A stretch of DNA of 23,077 nt from Synergistaceae bacterium (GCA_017394925.1 JAFPWQ010000067.1:1-23077); one strand, 5' to 3'. Positions 6,898 through 16,108 are shown, counted from the stretch's first letter. Program-made: numbers and translations. The notes: generated by a model not told the origin, from the letters alone.

Positions 6898-9759
6898 ATG
6901 TCAATGGTAATTCAGCACAACATACCGGCACTTCAGAGCTATAATATTGTCAACAACACAAGCAATGCTCTTCAGAAGTCAATCGCAAAATTATCAAGCG
7001 GATTAAGAATCAATTCAGCCGCAGACGATGCAGCAGGACTCGCAATCAGTGAGAAAATGCGCGCACAGGTCAGAGGACTGGACAAGGCAGTAGCCAACAC
7101 ACAGGACGGCATCAGCATGATCCAGACAGCAGAAGGAGCACTCAGCGAGACACATTCAATTCTTCAGAGAATGCGTGAACTTTCAGTGCAGGCCGCGAAT
7201 GACACACTCACACAGCAGGACAGAAGCTACATCCAGACAGAAATTGACCAGCTCAACGAGGAAATCACGCGTATCGGCAACACGACACAGTTCAACAAGA
7301 AGAAATTGCTCAACGGTGAGGCCGCAGCACTCTGGAGCAGTGATAACTCAGAGACCAAAGCAATCATCAACGGCGGACTTCGCAAGACCGACCAGTTCGG
7401 GCAGAAAGTTTCAGTTGAGGGCAACTACAAGATCCGCGTGAAAGCAGATCCCGGACAGGGCGAAGTTCAGAAGTCAGACATCATGAAGATCAAGCATGAC
7501 AACGTCGTAATCAACAAGACAGTCAATACGGATCTCGGAGTAACTGACGTATCAGTAAACGGAGTACCTGCAGGAAGCTACAAGCTGGTTCTTTCTGAAG
7601 ATGTCAATCTTGGACAGGGCAACGCTTCAGGTCTGGTAGGACAGCTCACAGGTTCATACGGCATCGGCGGAACGATGAACACTAACGATAGTGTTATAAC
7701 ATTCCAGGACGGTATCGGTGCACCTGTAACAAAGATCACGGTATCAACGACTGACGGCGTAGAGATCTGGTCAACCAGCGGCGAAGACCTGTTCAAGTAT
7801 GCGAGTGCGGCAGATCCGACAGCAGGAACAACAGCAGCAGATCAGTCAGCATTCTTTGAGGGACGTACATCAGCAAAATCCGATGAAGGTCCTGAATTTG
7901 TTGCCGTAAAGGACGAAATCATAGCAGCAGCAGCAGCGAAGGGAATTAACCTTGATGGCTTCGGTGATGCTGACGAGGATGACGGAACATTCACACTTCA
8001 GACGATAAGCAAGAACGGCAACGCACCCGGAATCAAGATCTCATATGAGACCACCGCACCTGGTTTAGAGCCGACAGTAACATATACTCCAGGAACCCCA
8101 ACGCCGGTATCAGCAGACACTGTTTTTGCTGTTACTGTTGGAGACAACCTCACGGAGAACGCAAGCATTCTGTTCGAGGTTACTAACATTGATGCAGTCA
8201 ACAAGCAGGTAACCATGAAGGCCACAGCGAATAAACTTTCTCAGGACGGCGTGAACTCAACAGCTACGCAGGATAATATAGTGCTTACGCTGGATGAAGA
8301 CGGCGCAACAACGGGACCTGTCAACCTTGATAAGCTGTTCGGCGGTTCTGACACTGAACCTTCAGTAACAATTGATTTCGGCAGCTATGCCACTGATGAA
8401 TACGGATTATCTCCTATTGAGGAAGGCTCGAAGTTCGTCTATTTCGTTACTGCAAATGCGGATACATCTACTGACACGGATATTCAGATCAACCTCTCCG
8501 GCACTGCAGACAGCTCATGGTCAGACAAGTGGGACGATGCACCGTTAAACGGCCATGAACTCGGCTATGTTCTCAACGGCGGCTCACTCTCAGATTCAGC
8601 AATTCACTTCAAGAACTTCTACCTGAATGAGAAGGACGGCTCAGTATCAGAGGGCGATGTTACAATGTCGACCGGCAGCAGATTCAACAACAATGCTACG
8701 GGCGCACTTGGTACACCTTCAGGTCAGACACTGGCGAAATTCGATGCGGCCTATATCGGTAAGGTTGCAACCGGCGACACGAAGCTCCGCGACCTCGATA
8801 AGTTCTGGAATTCCGAAGGCGTATTCATGCTTGACGACCCGAAGACGATCACGCTCAATCAGGGCAACGGCAACAAGGCAAGCGTAACACTTTATGCCAA
8901 TGACACGCTTGATGAAGTTGCGACCAAGCTCAATGATGCAATCGCAAACGGTCTCGGACAGTCAAAGTATGTTGACAACGCGACAAAGTTCGTTACGTTC
9001 GTAGGCAACGGCTCAACGACGAATTCAGAATCAGTTGACGGCACATTCGTAATGCGTTCAGTAGTACCCGGCAAGAACGGCGAGATCACGCTTTCAGGTG
9101 ATGAGGATTTATTGAATGCATTCTCACTGAACACGATTCAGAATTCAAAAGAGACATCATTCACGGTTGATGTTGAAGATGCACACACAGGTCAGCTCAT
9201 CAAACAGGGCGTAAAGATCACCGGCAACGTAGCGAAGGGTCTCATTGACGAGAACGTTGATGTTGAAGTCGGCGAGCTCAGCGGAATCAGTGCGGCATGG
9301 AACGAAAATCTCAACAAGTTTGTCTATTCATCAGCAACAGTTGAGTCCACGTTACACCTTGCAGATAACACTACGGTACTTCAGATCGGTGCAAACGAGG
9401 GTGAAGACCTTGCGATGAACATCGGCGATATGAGAAGCCATGCGCTTGGACTTGACGGCGTAAACGTCATGAGCCACGACAGAGCAGCACGCTCAATCAC
9501 GATTATCGACAACGCAATTGATAAAGTCTCAACGCAGAGAGCAAATCTCGGTGCATATCAGAACAGGTTAGAATACACAGCAAGCAACCTGACGACAGCA
9601 AGCGAGAACCTGACATCGGCGGAGAGCAGAATCAGAGACGCAGACATGGCGAAGGAAATGATGAACTTCACGAAGCTCAACATCATGCTTCAGGCTGGTA
9701 ACTCAATGCTCGCGCAGGCAAACCAGCAGCCTCAGAACGTCCTCAGCCTGATCCGTTAG
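6898..9759 (+). CDS. Giant flagellin 1 (953 aa), probable major filament protein
   Basis: The filament subunit exported through the flagellar type III system. Residues 1-about 140 are the N-terminal D0/D1 region with canonical motifs (KLSSGLRINSAADDAAGLAI, TQDGISMIQTAEGAL, LQRMRELSVQAAND, NTTQFNKKKLLNG). Residues about 870-953 are the C-terminal D1/D0 helices ending NQQPQNVLSLIR. Between them lies an insert of about 700 residues, Thr/Asp/Gly-rich and probably beta-structured, so the protein is about twice the usual 270-500. No HExxH protease motif is present, so it is not a flagellinolysin. Strong AAGGAGG precedes the ATG. Codons favour AAG, AAC, ATC and CTC, consistent with very high expression. 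A strong terminator follows. A shifted downstream ATG at 6904 is less likely. Confidence 0.95.
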   Translation: MSMVIQHNIPALQSYNIVNNTSNALQKSIAKLSSGLRINSAADDAAGLAISEKMRAQVRGLDKAVANTQDGISMIQTAEGALSETHSILQRMRELSVQAANDTLTQQDRSYIQTEIDQLNEEITRIGNTTQFNKKKLLNGEAAALWSSDNSETKAIINGGLRKTDQFGQKVSVEGNYKIRVKADPGQGEVQKSDIMKIKHDNVVINKTVNTDLGVTDVSVNGVPAGSYKLVLSEDVNLGQGNASGLVGQLTGSYGIGGTMNTNDSVITFQDGIGAPVTKITVSTTDGVEIWSTSGEDLFKYASAADPTAGTTAADQSAFFEGRTSAKSDEGPEFVAVKDEIIAAAAAKGINLDGFGDADEDDGTFTLQTISKNGNAPGIKISYETTAPGLEPTVTYTPGTPTPVSADTVFAVTVGDNLTENASILFEVTNIDAVNKQVTMKATANKLSQDGVNSTATQDNIVLTLDEDGATTGPVNLDKLFGGSDTEPSVTIDFGSYATDEYGLSPIEEGSKFVYFVTANADTSTDTDIQINLSGTADSSWSDKWDDAPLNGHELGYVLNGGSLSDSAIHFKNFYLNEKDGSVSEGDVTMSTGSRFNNNATGALGTPSGQTLAKFDAAYIGKVATGDTKLRDLDKFWNSEGVFMLDDPKTITLNQGNGNKASVTLYANDTLDEVATKLNDAIANGLGQSKYVDNATKFVTFVGNGSTTNSESVDGTFVMRSVVPGKNGEITLSGDEDLLNAFSLNTIQNSKETSFTVDVEDAHTGQLIKQGVKITGNVAKGLIDENVDVEVGELSGISAAWNENLNKFVYSSATVESTLHLADNTTVLQIGANEGEDLAMNIGDMRSHALGLDGVNVMSHDRAARSITIIDNAIDKVSTQRANLGAYQNRLEYTASNLTTASENLTSAESRIRDADMAKEMMNFTKLNIMLQAGNSMLAQANQQPQNVLSLIR

Positions 9760-9814
9760 TCTTAAGCAGGTTAATTCAGAAACGCAATTAAGCATTAAGA
9801 AACAGAGATTTCAT

Positions 9815-9848
9815 GGGGGGAAGGAGGGCAGCCTCTTTTCCCCTTTTT
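9815..9848 (+). terminator. Terminator after flagellin 1
   Basis: GGGGAAGGAGG (9817-9827) pairs with CCTCTTTTCCCC (9832-9843), with two G-U pairs and one bulge, and runs straight into TTTTT. It should end most flagellin 1 transcripts before flaG. Confidence 0.85.
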
Positions 9849-9897
9849 GATTTACATTGCGTACATTGCTTTAACGAACGGAAGGTGAATCTGTGCG

Positions 9898-10323
9898 ATG
9901 GGATTCATAACAAGTGATCCCGTTCTCTACAGTCATTCACCTGTTGCCGAAATACAGCGTCAGGTAATCAGGACAAAGACACTCGGAAACGTATACAGTG
10001 ATACTTCTCCGCATGAGACCGAAAGCGAAAAAGCAGAATCGCGTGCGGCGAAGGTTAAGCAGTCAAAATCTGACGCAATCGCACAGAAAGCACAAAAGGC
10101 GAGGGCAGAAAATATTGACCGTGCTGCTGCTATGCGTCATCTGAGATATGAAGTAATAACGGACGCTGATATTGTTCAGGTCAGCGTGATAAATTCTGAG
10201 GACGGGACGATAATACGCAAAGTTCCGCCGGATAAAGTGATCGGGTTTGTAAAAAAATTCCGCGAGAAGACAAATGAACGCAGAATAACAAAACGTAAAT
10301 ATAAACTCGATATACAGGCGTAA
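9898..10323 (+). CDS. flaG: FlaG family protein, 141 aa
   Basis: FlaG proteins influence flagellar filament length and are commonly encoded beside flagellin. The C-terminal half fits the family: LRYEVITDADIVQVSVINSE, then DGTIIRKVPPDKVIGFVKKF, matching the usual 'l.v..V.d..tgevIRqiPpeevl'. The N-terminal 80 residues are polar, Lys/Ala/Glu-rich and likely disordered or helical. GGAAGGTGA precedes the ATG by about 9 bases. Lying between the two flagellins supports the assignment. A separate promoter is likely because a strong terminator lies upstream, but I cannot point to one confidently. Confidence 0.85.
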   Translation: MGFITSDPVLYSHSPVAEIQRQVIRTKTLGNVYSDTSPHETESEKAESRAAKVKQSKSDAIAQKAQKARAENIDRAAAMRHLRYEVITDADIVQVSVINSEDGTIIRKVPPDKVIGFVKKFREKTNERRITKRKYKLDIQA

Positions 10324-10337
10324 AATATAAATACGAA

Positions 10338-10373
10338 TCCTCGTTCGCGTGTCCATTACACAAAAACGGGGGT
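10338..10373 (+). other. Hairpin between flaG and flagellin 2
   Basis: CCTCGTT and AACGGGG can form a 7-bp stem across a 17-base loop, with one G-U pair. There is no real U-run after it, so it is more likely an mRNA-stability or processing structure than a terminator. Confidence 0.3.
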
Positions 10374-10426
10374 TCACTTGTATTCACGGATGAAATTTTT
10401 CACACACTAAGGAAGGTGATTAAAAC

Positions 10427-13222
10427 ATGTCGATGATAATGAATCATGATATAACTTCATTGATGGGTCAGCGTATCATGCAGAAGAATACACTTGCAAT
10501 GAAGCGTTCACTTGAGAAATTATCAACGGGAATGCGAACGAAAATTGCAGATATAGACAACACAGCCGGATTAGCAATCAGTGAGACAATGAGATCGCGC
10601 ATATTCGGAATGGACAAGGCATTATATAACTCGCAGGACGGGATAAGCCTTATTCAGACTGCAAACGGTGCATTAGATCAAACACAGTCAATGCTGCAGA
10701 GAATGCGTGAACTTTCTGTGCAGGCAGCAAATGATGTTCTCACTCAGCAGGACAGGAGTTATATTCAGGTTGAGATAAACGAGATACGCGACCAGATAAG
10801 CCTGATAGCAAATACAACGCAGTTCAACAGGAAAAAAATTCTCAGCGGGGATAATGCGGTTTTATGGAGCAGCACGGACAGCAAAGTGAAAGCTGTAATC
10901 AAAGGCGGATTGCGTTCGATTGACCAGTTCGGACAGAAATACGCGGTTGACGGAAATTTTAAGATTCGCGTTTCAGCTGAGGCAGGCAAGGCAGAAGTCC
11001 AGAAGACCGATGTATTCACGGTAAAGCATGATGACGTTGTAACAGATAAAACACTTCAGAAAGATTACGGCATTAAAGACGTTCATGTAACCGGCGCGCT
11101 TCCTTCGGGGAATTATACAGTTAAGCATGACGGAGATGTGAGCTATGCTACTGAAGGTGTGTTCATGGGTTCCGTCAATCTCGGAGGAAGGCAGGACAGC
11201 ATAGAAAGCACGATTGAGTTTCAAGAAACATCAGCTCCCGTAACGAAAGTAAGCGTTGTAACATCTGACGGTGTAGAAATCTGGTCAACATCAGGTACGA
11301 ATATCTTCGGGGCAAAGGAGTCAACAGCAGAAGAACAAGCAGCATTTTTCACAGGCGGAACTTCAAGCTCAGGGAAGACTTACACGGGCGTGAAGGATGA
11401 AATCATAGCGGCGGCCAAAAACAAAGGAATATATATAACAGGCTTTGAAGATTCATCAGAGGGTGATACGGGTTTAACACTAACTGCCACAACTACGGGC
11501 GGCGGAAATGCTCCGGCTATGTATGTAAAATATGAGGGCGGCGGATCTGGAACTGCACCAATAACAACGGCAGGCTCAAACACAACAGAAATTCTTGATG
11601 CCTCTGATGTATTCAGTCTGACGGTTGAAGACACGAACACCGAGAATGCAAGCGTCTTATTTGAAGTTACACATGTTGACGCAGTGAACGGCCTCGTAAC
11701 ACTCAATGCTAAAGCCTCAAAACTTTCACAGGACGGACTGAACACTTTTGCACGTCAGGATAATATTGTAGTCTCAGCAGAAGAAGATTCATCTGTTGGC
11801 TTGACTGGTCTGTTCGGCGGCACATCAGGAACGGCAAATGCAAGCATATCACTTAATGATATATCAGGCGTGAAAGAAGGCGCAAAGTTCGTATATTTCG
11901 TTGGTGCAGGAGGAGCAGCACAGAGCAATGAAAACGAAACTGATATAAACATCACGGGCTTTGCTGACAGTTCTGACCCGGACAAAAGTTACGGAGGAGC
12001 GTTTAACGGTGAGACGATTCATTACACGCTTGACGGGAGCAAAACGGCAAACACGGAATTAAAATTCACGAATTACTTCATCAACGGCAGAAGCGGAGAT
12101 GTTACGCAGGGAACAATTACGCTTGAAACAGGAAGCGCATTCAAAAGCGAATCATTAACGGGAGGCAGACTCGGAAGTTATGATGCTATTCTTGCGAATT
12201 TCAACGCGTCATACGTGGGCAAAGTTGCGGACGGTGATACGAAATTACGCGACCTCGATAAATTCTGGACAGCTGACGGAGAATTTATACTTGAAGAACC
12301 GAAAGAATTAACGCTCACTCAGGGGGACGGAAAACAGGCAAAAGTTATGCTCTATGCCGGAGATACGCTCAATGATGCCGCAAAGAAGATAAACAATGCA
12401 ATAGCTTCAGAGCTCGGTCAGTCTGTATATGTCGATGACGCAACGAAATTTGTTACGTTCGTTGACGGGAATACTAAAGGTGCTGAATCTGTCGAAGGCA
12501 CTATGGTCATACGTTCCGCACTTGCAGGCGAAAAAGGGAAAATTACGCTTTCAGGCAGTGAAGATTTGCTCAAGGCGTTTTCACTGAATACGATTCAGGA
12601 TGCGGCTGAAAATAAATACTCTGTGAGCGTCATTGATGCGCATGACGATTCACTTATTGCCGAGAACGTGAAGATTACGGGCAATCGTTTAGTCGGAGTG
12701 ATTCACAAGAACGTTGACGTTGAATTTGATCCTATGATGGGAATCAATGCGGCATGGAATGAAGACACGCAGAACTTCATGTACTCAGTAACGAAGACAA
12801 GCGAGTCAGTTCTTCATCTTGCGGATAACACTACAGTTTTTCAGACGGGCGCAAGTGAAGGTGATGACGTTCTGCTTAACATCGGCGATATGGGTTCGCA
12901 TTCACTCGGTCTTGACGGCGTGAACGTGATGAGCCGTGAGAGAGCCGCGAATTCGATTACACTGATTGACGCGGCAATCGACCGTGTATCAATGCAGCAG
13001 GCAAGTCTCGGTGCAGCACAGAACAGACTTGAACATCACATCAATAATCTCACGAAAGAAACAGAAGCTCTCACTGAGGCGAACAGTCATATACGCGATA
13101 CGGATTACCAGAAAGAAATACTCGAATACGCGAAGATGCAAATATTAATGCAGGCAAATACGACCATGCTTGCACAGTCAAACGAGATGCAGAGAAGCAG
13201 TATTCTTGGCCTGCTGAGGTAA
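10427..13222 (+). CDS. Giant flagellin 2 (931 aa), divergent paralogue
   Basis: Paralogue of the 953-aa flagellin along its whole length: shared D0/D1 ends, and matching blocks in the insert such as SDGVEIWSTSG, KLRDLDKFW, and HLADNTTVFQTGASEG. N-terminal motifs SLIQTANGAL, LQRMRELSVQAAND and NTTQFNRKKILSG are intact, as is the C-terminal NSHIRDTDYQKEILEYAK helix ending LGLLR. The usually near-invariant LSSGLRINSAADDAAG block is altered to LSTGMRTKIADIDNTAG, and the first helix is also changed. Codons are more A/T-ending (AAA, AAT, ATA) than in flagellin 1, suggesting lower expression: a minor, basal-segment or conditional filament protein. AAGGAAGGTGATT precedes the ATG. Confidence 0.93.
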   Translation: MSMIMNHDITSLMGQRIMQKNTLAMKRSLEKLSTGMRTKIADIDNTAGLAISETMRSRIFGMDKALYNSQDGISLIQTANGALDQTQSMLQRMRELSVQAANDVLTQQDRSYIQVEINEIRDQISLIANTTQFNRKKILSGDNAVLWSSTDSKVKAVIKGGLRSIDQFGQKYAVDGNFKIRVSAEAGKAEVQKTDVFTVKHDDVVTDKTLQKDYGIKDVHVTGALPSGNYTVKHDGDVSYATEGVFMGSVNLGGRQDSIESTIEFQETSAPVTKVSVVTSDGVEIWSTSGTNIFGAKESTAEEQAAFFTGGTSSSGKTYTGVKDEIIAAAKNKGIYITGFEDSSEGDTGLTLTATTTGGGNAPAMYVKYEGGGSGTAPITTAGSNTTEILDASDVFSLTVEDTNTENASVLFEVTHVDAVNGLVTLNAKASKLSQDGLNTFARQDNIVVSAEEDSSVGLTGLFGGTSGTANASISLNDISGVKEGAKFVYFVGAGGAAQSNENETDINITGFADSSDPDKSYGGAFNGETIHYTLDGSKTANTELKFTNYFINGRSGDVTQGTITLETGSAFKSESLTGGRLGSYDAILANFNASYVGKVADGDTKLRDLDKFWTADGEFILEEPKELTLTQGDGKQAKVMLYAGDTLNDAAKKINNAIASELGQSVYVDDATKFVTFVDGNTKGAESVEGTMVIRSALAGEKGKITLSGSEDLLKAFSLNTIQDAAENKYSVSVIDAHDDSLIAENVKITGNRLVGVIHKNVDVEFDPMMGINAAWNEDTQNFMYSVTKTSESVLHLADNTTVFQTGASEGDDVLLNIGDMGSHSLGLDGVNVMSRERAANSITLIDAAIDRVSMQQASLGAAQNRLEHHINNLTKETEALTEANSHIRDTDYQKEILEYAKMQILMQANTTMLAQSNEMQRSSILGLLR

Positions 13223-13231
13223 ATATAAATC

Positions 13232-14872
13232 ATGGCATTCGGGCCGGAATTCATTTCAGGACTCGCAGGGGGGATCCGCAGGATTCTTCCTCTGCGGGTC
13301 AATCGTATTGAAGGCGGAGAAGCATGGACTGCACTCAAGACTTATTCAGAGAATTATTTGCTGTTCTCGTGGCATTCGGGGAGTTCGGGAGTATGCATTG
13401 CCTCACAGAATGAGATTAACGCACTCAAAGAAATATCACCGTCAAGAGCTTCTATAACTGATGCACTGAAGAGCAGATTAACTCACGGTGGCGAAATATA
13501 TTCGGTCGAGCAATTGAATCATGACAGGATACTAAAATTTTCGGCAAGACGAAGAGTCTCTGCTGGTGTGAGCGTGAATTATTATCTCGTAATTGAGATC
13601 ACTGAACCTGTTGCGAATTTCCTTCTGCTTGACGAGAACATGAAAATTGACGAGGCCGCAAGACATTCAACACCCGACGTGAATCATTTCAGGACTATAC
13701 TGCCCGGACACACATATACTCCTCCTCCTGTGTTCAACGGAATAAACTTGCAGAATAACCGCGCAATAAAATTTGAGGATGTCCAGAACTTAAACGGAAT
13801 CGGAAGACCATTAGCGAGAATGATTCAATCGCACTGGGAAGAAAAAAATGCTATCTCGTGGCATTCGGCACTAATGAAACTCACCGATGAAAATTCTGAT
13901 ATTACTTGCAGGCTCATCACTAAGAATAATTATCTTACGCGCTTTGACTTTGCCTTTGACGGTATGCTTGAGCTTGGCCATGATACATTGAGGGCTTCAC
14001 GTCATGGGGTGCTGCTGCCGTTATTGCGTAAAGGCCGCGAGAAGAAATTGCATGAGATTGATGCGAAGATTAAGCGTGCGGTTAAATCACGTGAAAGACA
14101 CAGGGACGGCCTCATTAAGCAGCTCAAGGAATGCGAAGAATCCGAAATTTTCAGGCTCAAAGGTGAGGCAATACTCGCGCATATCTACGAAATTCCGAAA
14201 AGAGCAGAAAATATTACGCTCACTGACTGGGAAGGCCATGAGTTAAAGATTACGCTTGACCCGGAATTATCGCCGTCAAGAAATGCAGAAAGATATTTCA
14301 GGCGTTACCGTAAAGCTAAAGGTAATCCCGAAGAGATAAAAAATTCTCTTGAAGAAATCAAATCATCTATTCGTGAGATGAATGAACAGCATGAATTACT
14401 TGCGGCAATTGATGACCCTGAAAGTTTCACTGAGGCACTGAAAGATTTAACCGAATGGATCTCGCCTGAGCAAAAGCAAAATACTTCACCTAAGCACAGG
14501 AAAAAGACTTCAGATATTCCGCCTCACCTGAATATTAATCATGACGGTGTGAATATTCTCGTCGGGTTATCTGCAAGAGGAAATAGATACGTTACACTGA
14601 AAATTGCACGTCCTGATGACATTTGGCTTCATGCTCACGAAATGCCCGGAGCACATGTGATTATTCGGGGCGTGAAACGTGATGAACTTGAACACGATAA
14701 ACGCAATGTACTTGAGTATGCAGCAAAGTTAGCGGCAAGTCATTCATCTGGAAAATCTTCGGGGTCAGTTCCCATTGATTACACCGAACGTAAATATGTG
14801 CGCTCAGTTCCGGGTACGATTGCTCTCGTTACGTACACTAATCCGGGTACGCTGAGAGTATCGCCGGAATAA
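13232..14872 (+). CDS. rqcH: NFACT family protein RqcH (ribosome-associated quality control)
   Basis: RqcH binds obstructed 50S subunits with peptidyl-tRNA and recruits tRNA-Ala to add C-terminal Ala tails marking stalled nascent chains for degradation. The order is NFACT-N (residues about 1-165) with the DR motif at D98-R99 (NHDRILKF), a helix-hairpin-helix-like segment (GIGRPLARMI), a long charged coiled coil (about 265-415), and the C-terminal NFACT-R domain with the signature RPDDIWLHAHEMPGAHVIIR. Length 546 is near the usual 560-590. It was long annotated as fibronectin-binding protein. The ATG is 9 bases after the flagellin 2 stop and no terminator intervenes, so read-through from flagellin is likely. 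Confidence 0.9.
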   Translation: MAFGPEFISGLAGGIRRILPLRVNRIEGGEAWTALKTYSENYLLFSWHSGSSGVCIASQNEINALKEISPSRASITDALKSRLTHGGEIYSVEQLNHDRILKFSARRRVSAGVSVNYYLVIEITEPVANFLLLDENMKIDEAARHSTPDVNHFRTILPGHTYTPPPVFNGINLQNNRAIKFEDVQNLNGIGRPLARMIQSHWEEKNAISWHSALMKLTDENSDITCRLITKNNYLTRFDFAFDGMLELGHDTLRASRHGVLLPLLRKGREKKLHEIDAKIKRAVKSRERHRDGLIKQLKECEESEIFRLKGEAILAHIYEIPKRAENITLTDWEGHELKITLDPELSPSRNAERYFRRYRKAKGNPEEIKNSLEEIKSSIREMNEQHELLAAIDDPESFTEALKDLTEWISPEQKQNTSPKHRKKTSDIPPHLNINHDGVNILVGLSARGNRYVTLKIARPDDIWLHAHEMPGAHVIIRGVKRDELEHDKRNVLEYAAKLAASHSSGKSSGSVPIDYTERKYVRSVPGTIALVTYTNPGTLRVSPE

Positions 14873-14877
14873 TTTTT

Positions 14878-14907
14878 ACTCCTCTGTGTTAATGCAGGGG
14901 AGTTTTT
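14878..14907 (+). terminator. Terminator after rqcH
   Basis: ACTCCTCTG (14878-14886) and CAGGGGAGT (14895-14903) form a 9-bp stem with one G-U pair and an 8-base loop, followed by TTTT. On the minus strand no U-run follows, so it is not bidirectional. Confidence 0.85.
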
Positions 14908-14911
14908 ATTA

Positions 14912-16018
14912 TCATTCGGACTTCAGAATCAATAACGTAATCTCTGAAGGATCAAAGAGTCTTAACTGGAAGCCTGTCCATTGTGATGTTCCCGGACTGA
15001 CGAAAAGTTTCATGCCTTTCACATCATACCAGCCCCGAACATAACCCCCGTTTGCACGTCTCACAAGCTCATACACACCGGGCATCTGTCCTCCGTGAGT
15101 GTGTCCTGAAAGCTGAAGTGAAATATTATACTTTGCATTCTCACGCGCTGCTTCCGGTCTGTGATCCATGAGGATAACGGGAACATTCTCAGGAATATTT
15201 TTCACTGCAAGTTCTGTATTATGATTTCCGCCGGTCTGATCTGGTACACCTGCGATGATTAATTTTGCGTCTCCTGATTCGATTATCACGTGTTCATTCT
15301 CAAGAAAGTTTATCCCGAATTCTTTCAGCTGTCTCATCCAGCCAGTGAAATCAAAATAGTATTCATGATTGCCCGTTGAAGCATACACACCGTATTTTGC
15401 TCTGAGAGTCTTTAACGGCTCAACGTCTGCGTATCTCGTTTTGACCTGACCGTCAACGAAATCTCCGGGCATTAATATCAGGTCTGGATTTAATGCGTTA
15501 GTCTTATTCACAATTGCCTGAACGAATTCACGGTTATTCAGATTACTCGCATGTATATCAACTAACATTGCTATTCTCATTCCGTCAAATTCTTTCGCAA
15601 GTCCGGCTATCTTCACTTCATGCGTATTAACATCAGGCACTCTCATACCCTCGTATGTTCCGTAAAGTGTCGAACATAACGCAAGAATCAGAACTGCAAG
15701 CGAAGCATAATGCGAAGGGAATTTGAATCGCAATATGATTCGCAGAATGATAAACGCAATATCCTTCACCAGCAATATAAACAAAGCTACGATTATGAAA
15801 TTGAATATTACTGACACAAGAACATTCGCGTAATACGGCAGCTCTGTCATGTCAAAGCCTGATGATGTCCTTCGGTACATGAAAATCTTTAAGAGACCTG
15901 CAAGAAGAATTATTGACGCTAAGACTTTTGACCATAGAGATATTTTGAGAGGCAATATGAGACTGCATATTTCATAAAGACAAATTAGAACCGGCATAAT
16001 GAAAAACATATTTCTCAT
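14912..16018 (-). CDS. Membrane-anchored calcineurin-like metallophosphoesterase, 368 aa
   Basis: Residues 1-about 125 carry four hydrophobic segments that anchor the protein in the inner membrane. Residues about 145-368 are a metallophosphoesterase with the full metal-ligand set: DIH at 154-156, GD at 185-186, GNHE at 216-219, DH at 285-286 and GHTHGG at 305-310. This two-metal layout and topology resemble YkuE/YaeI-type phosphoesterases (some act on UDP-2,3-diacylglucosamine or other envelope lipids). The substrate is not known. AAGGAG lies about 12 bases upstream of the ATG. It sits downstream of rnfB behind a terminator and ends convergently with rqcH. Confidence 0.88.
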   Translation of the reverse strand: MRNMFFIMPVLICLYEICSLILPLKISLWSKVLASIILLAGLLKIFMYRRTSSGFDMTELPYYANVLVSVIFNFIIVALFILLVKDIAFIILRIILRFKFPSHYASLAVLILALCSTLYGTYEGMRVPDVNTHEVKIAGLAKEFDGMRIAMLVDIHASNLNNREFVQAIVNKTNALNPDLILMPGDFVDGQVKTRYADVEPLKTLRAKYGVYASTGNHEYYFDFTGWMRQLKEFGINFLENEHVIIESGDAKLIIAGVPDQTGGNHNTELAVKNIPENVPVILMDHRPEAARENAKYNISLQLSGHTHGGQMPGVYELVRRANGGYVRGWYDVKGMKLFVSPGTSQWTGFQLRLFDPSEITLLILKSE

Positions 16019-16040
16019 GAAAATTTATAGCTCCTTCATA

Positions 16041-16081
16041 AAAATATAACCCTGTCCGGGATTTTATCATCTCAAACAGGG
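16041..16081 (-). terminator. Terminator of the rnf operon
   Basis: On the minus strand CCCTGT (16081-16076) pairs with ACAGGG (16055-16050) around a 20-base loop, followed by TTATATTTTT. It lies between rnfB and the phosphoesterase gene. Confidence 0.6.
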
Positions 16082-16108
16082 CTTTAATGTCTAATATTCT
16101 TAATTTCT

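Noticed and set aside
6596..6910. 104-codon plus-strand frame overlapping the flagellin 1 start
   Set aside because: Runs through the flagellin leader, is rich in Arg/Lys with no fold pattern, has no ribosome binding site, and overlaps the flagellin ATG out of frame.
10324..10426. Sigma-28 promoter in front of flagellin 2
   Set aside because: TAAA occurs at the left but no CCGATAA-like box lies at the right spacing.
11380..11745. Long antisense frames inside flagellins, rnf genes and rnfE opposite strand (e.g. 17451-18191 plus)
   Set aside because: They mirror the strong codon bias of the true genes, lack ribosome binding sites and show no recognisable domains.
6898..13222. Flagellinolysin (metalloprotease flagellin)
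   Set aside because: No HExxH motif found in either insert on reading the translations.
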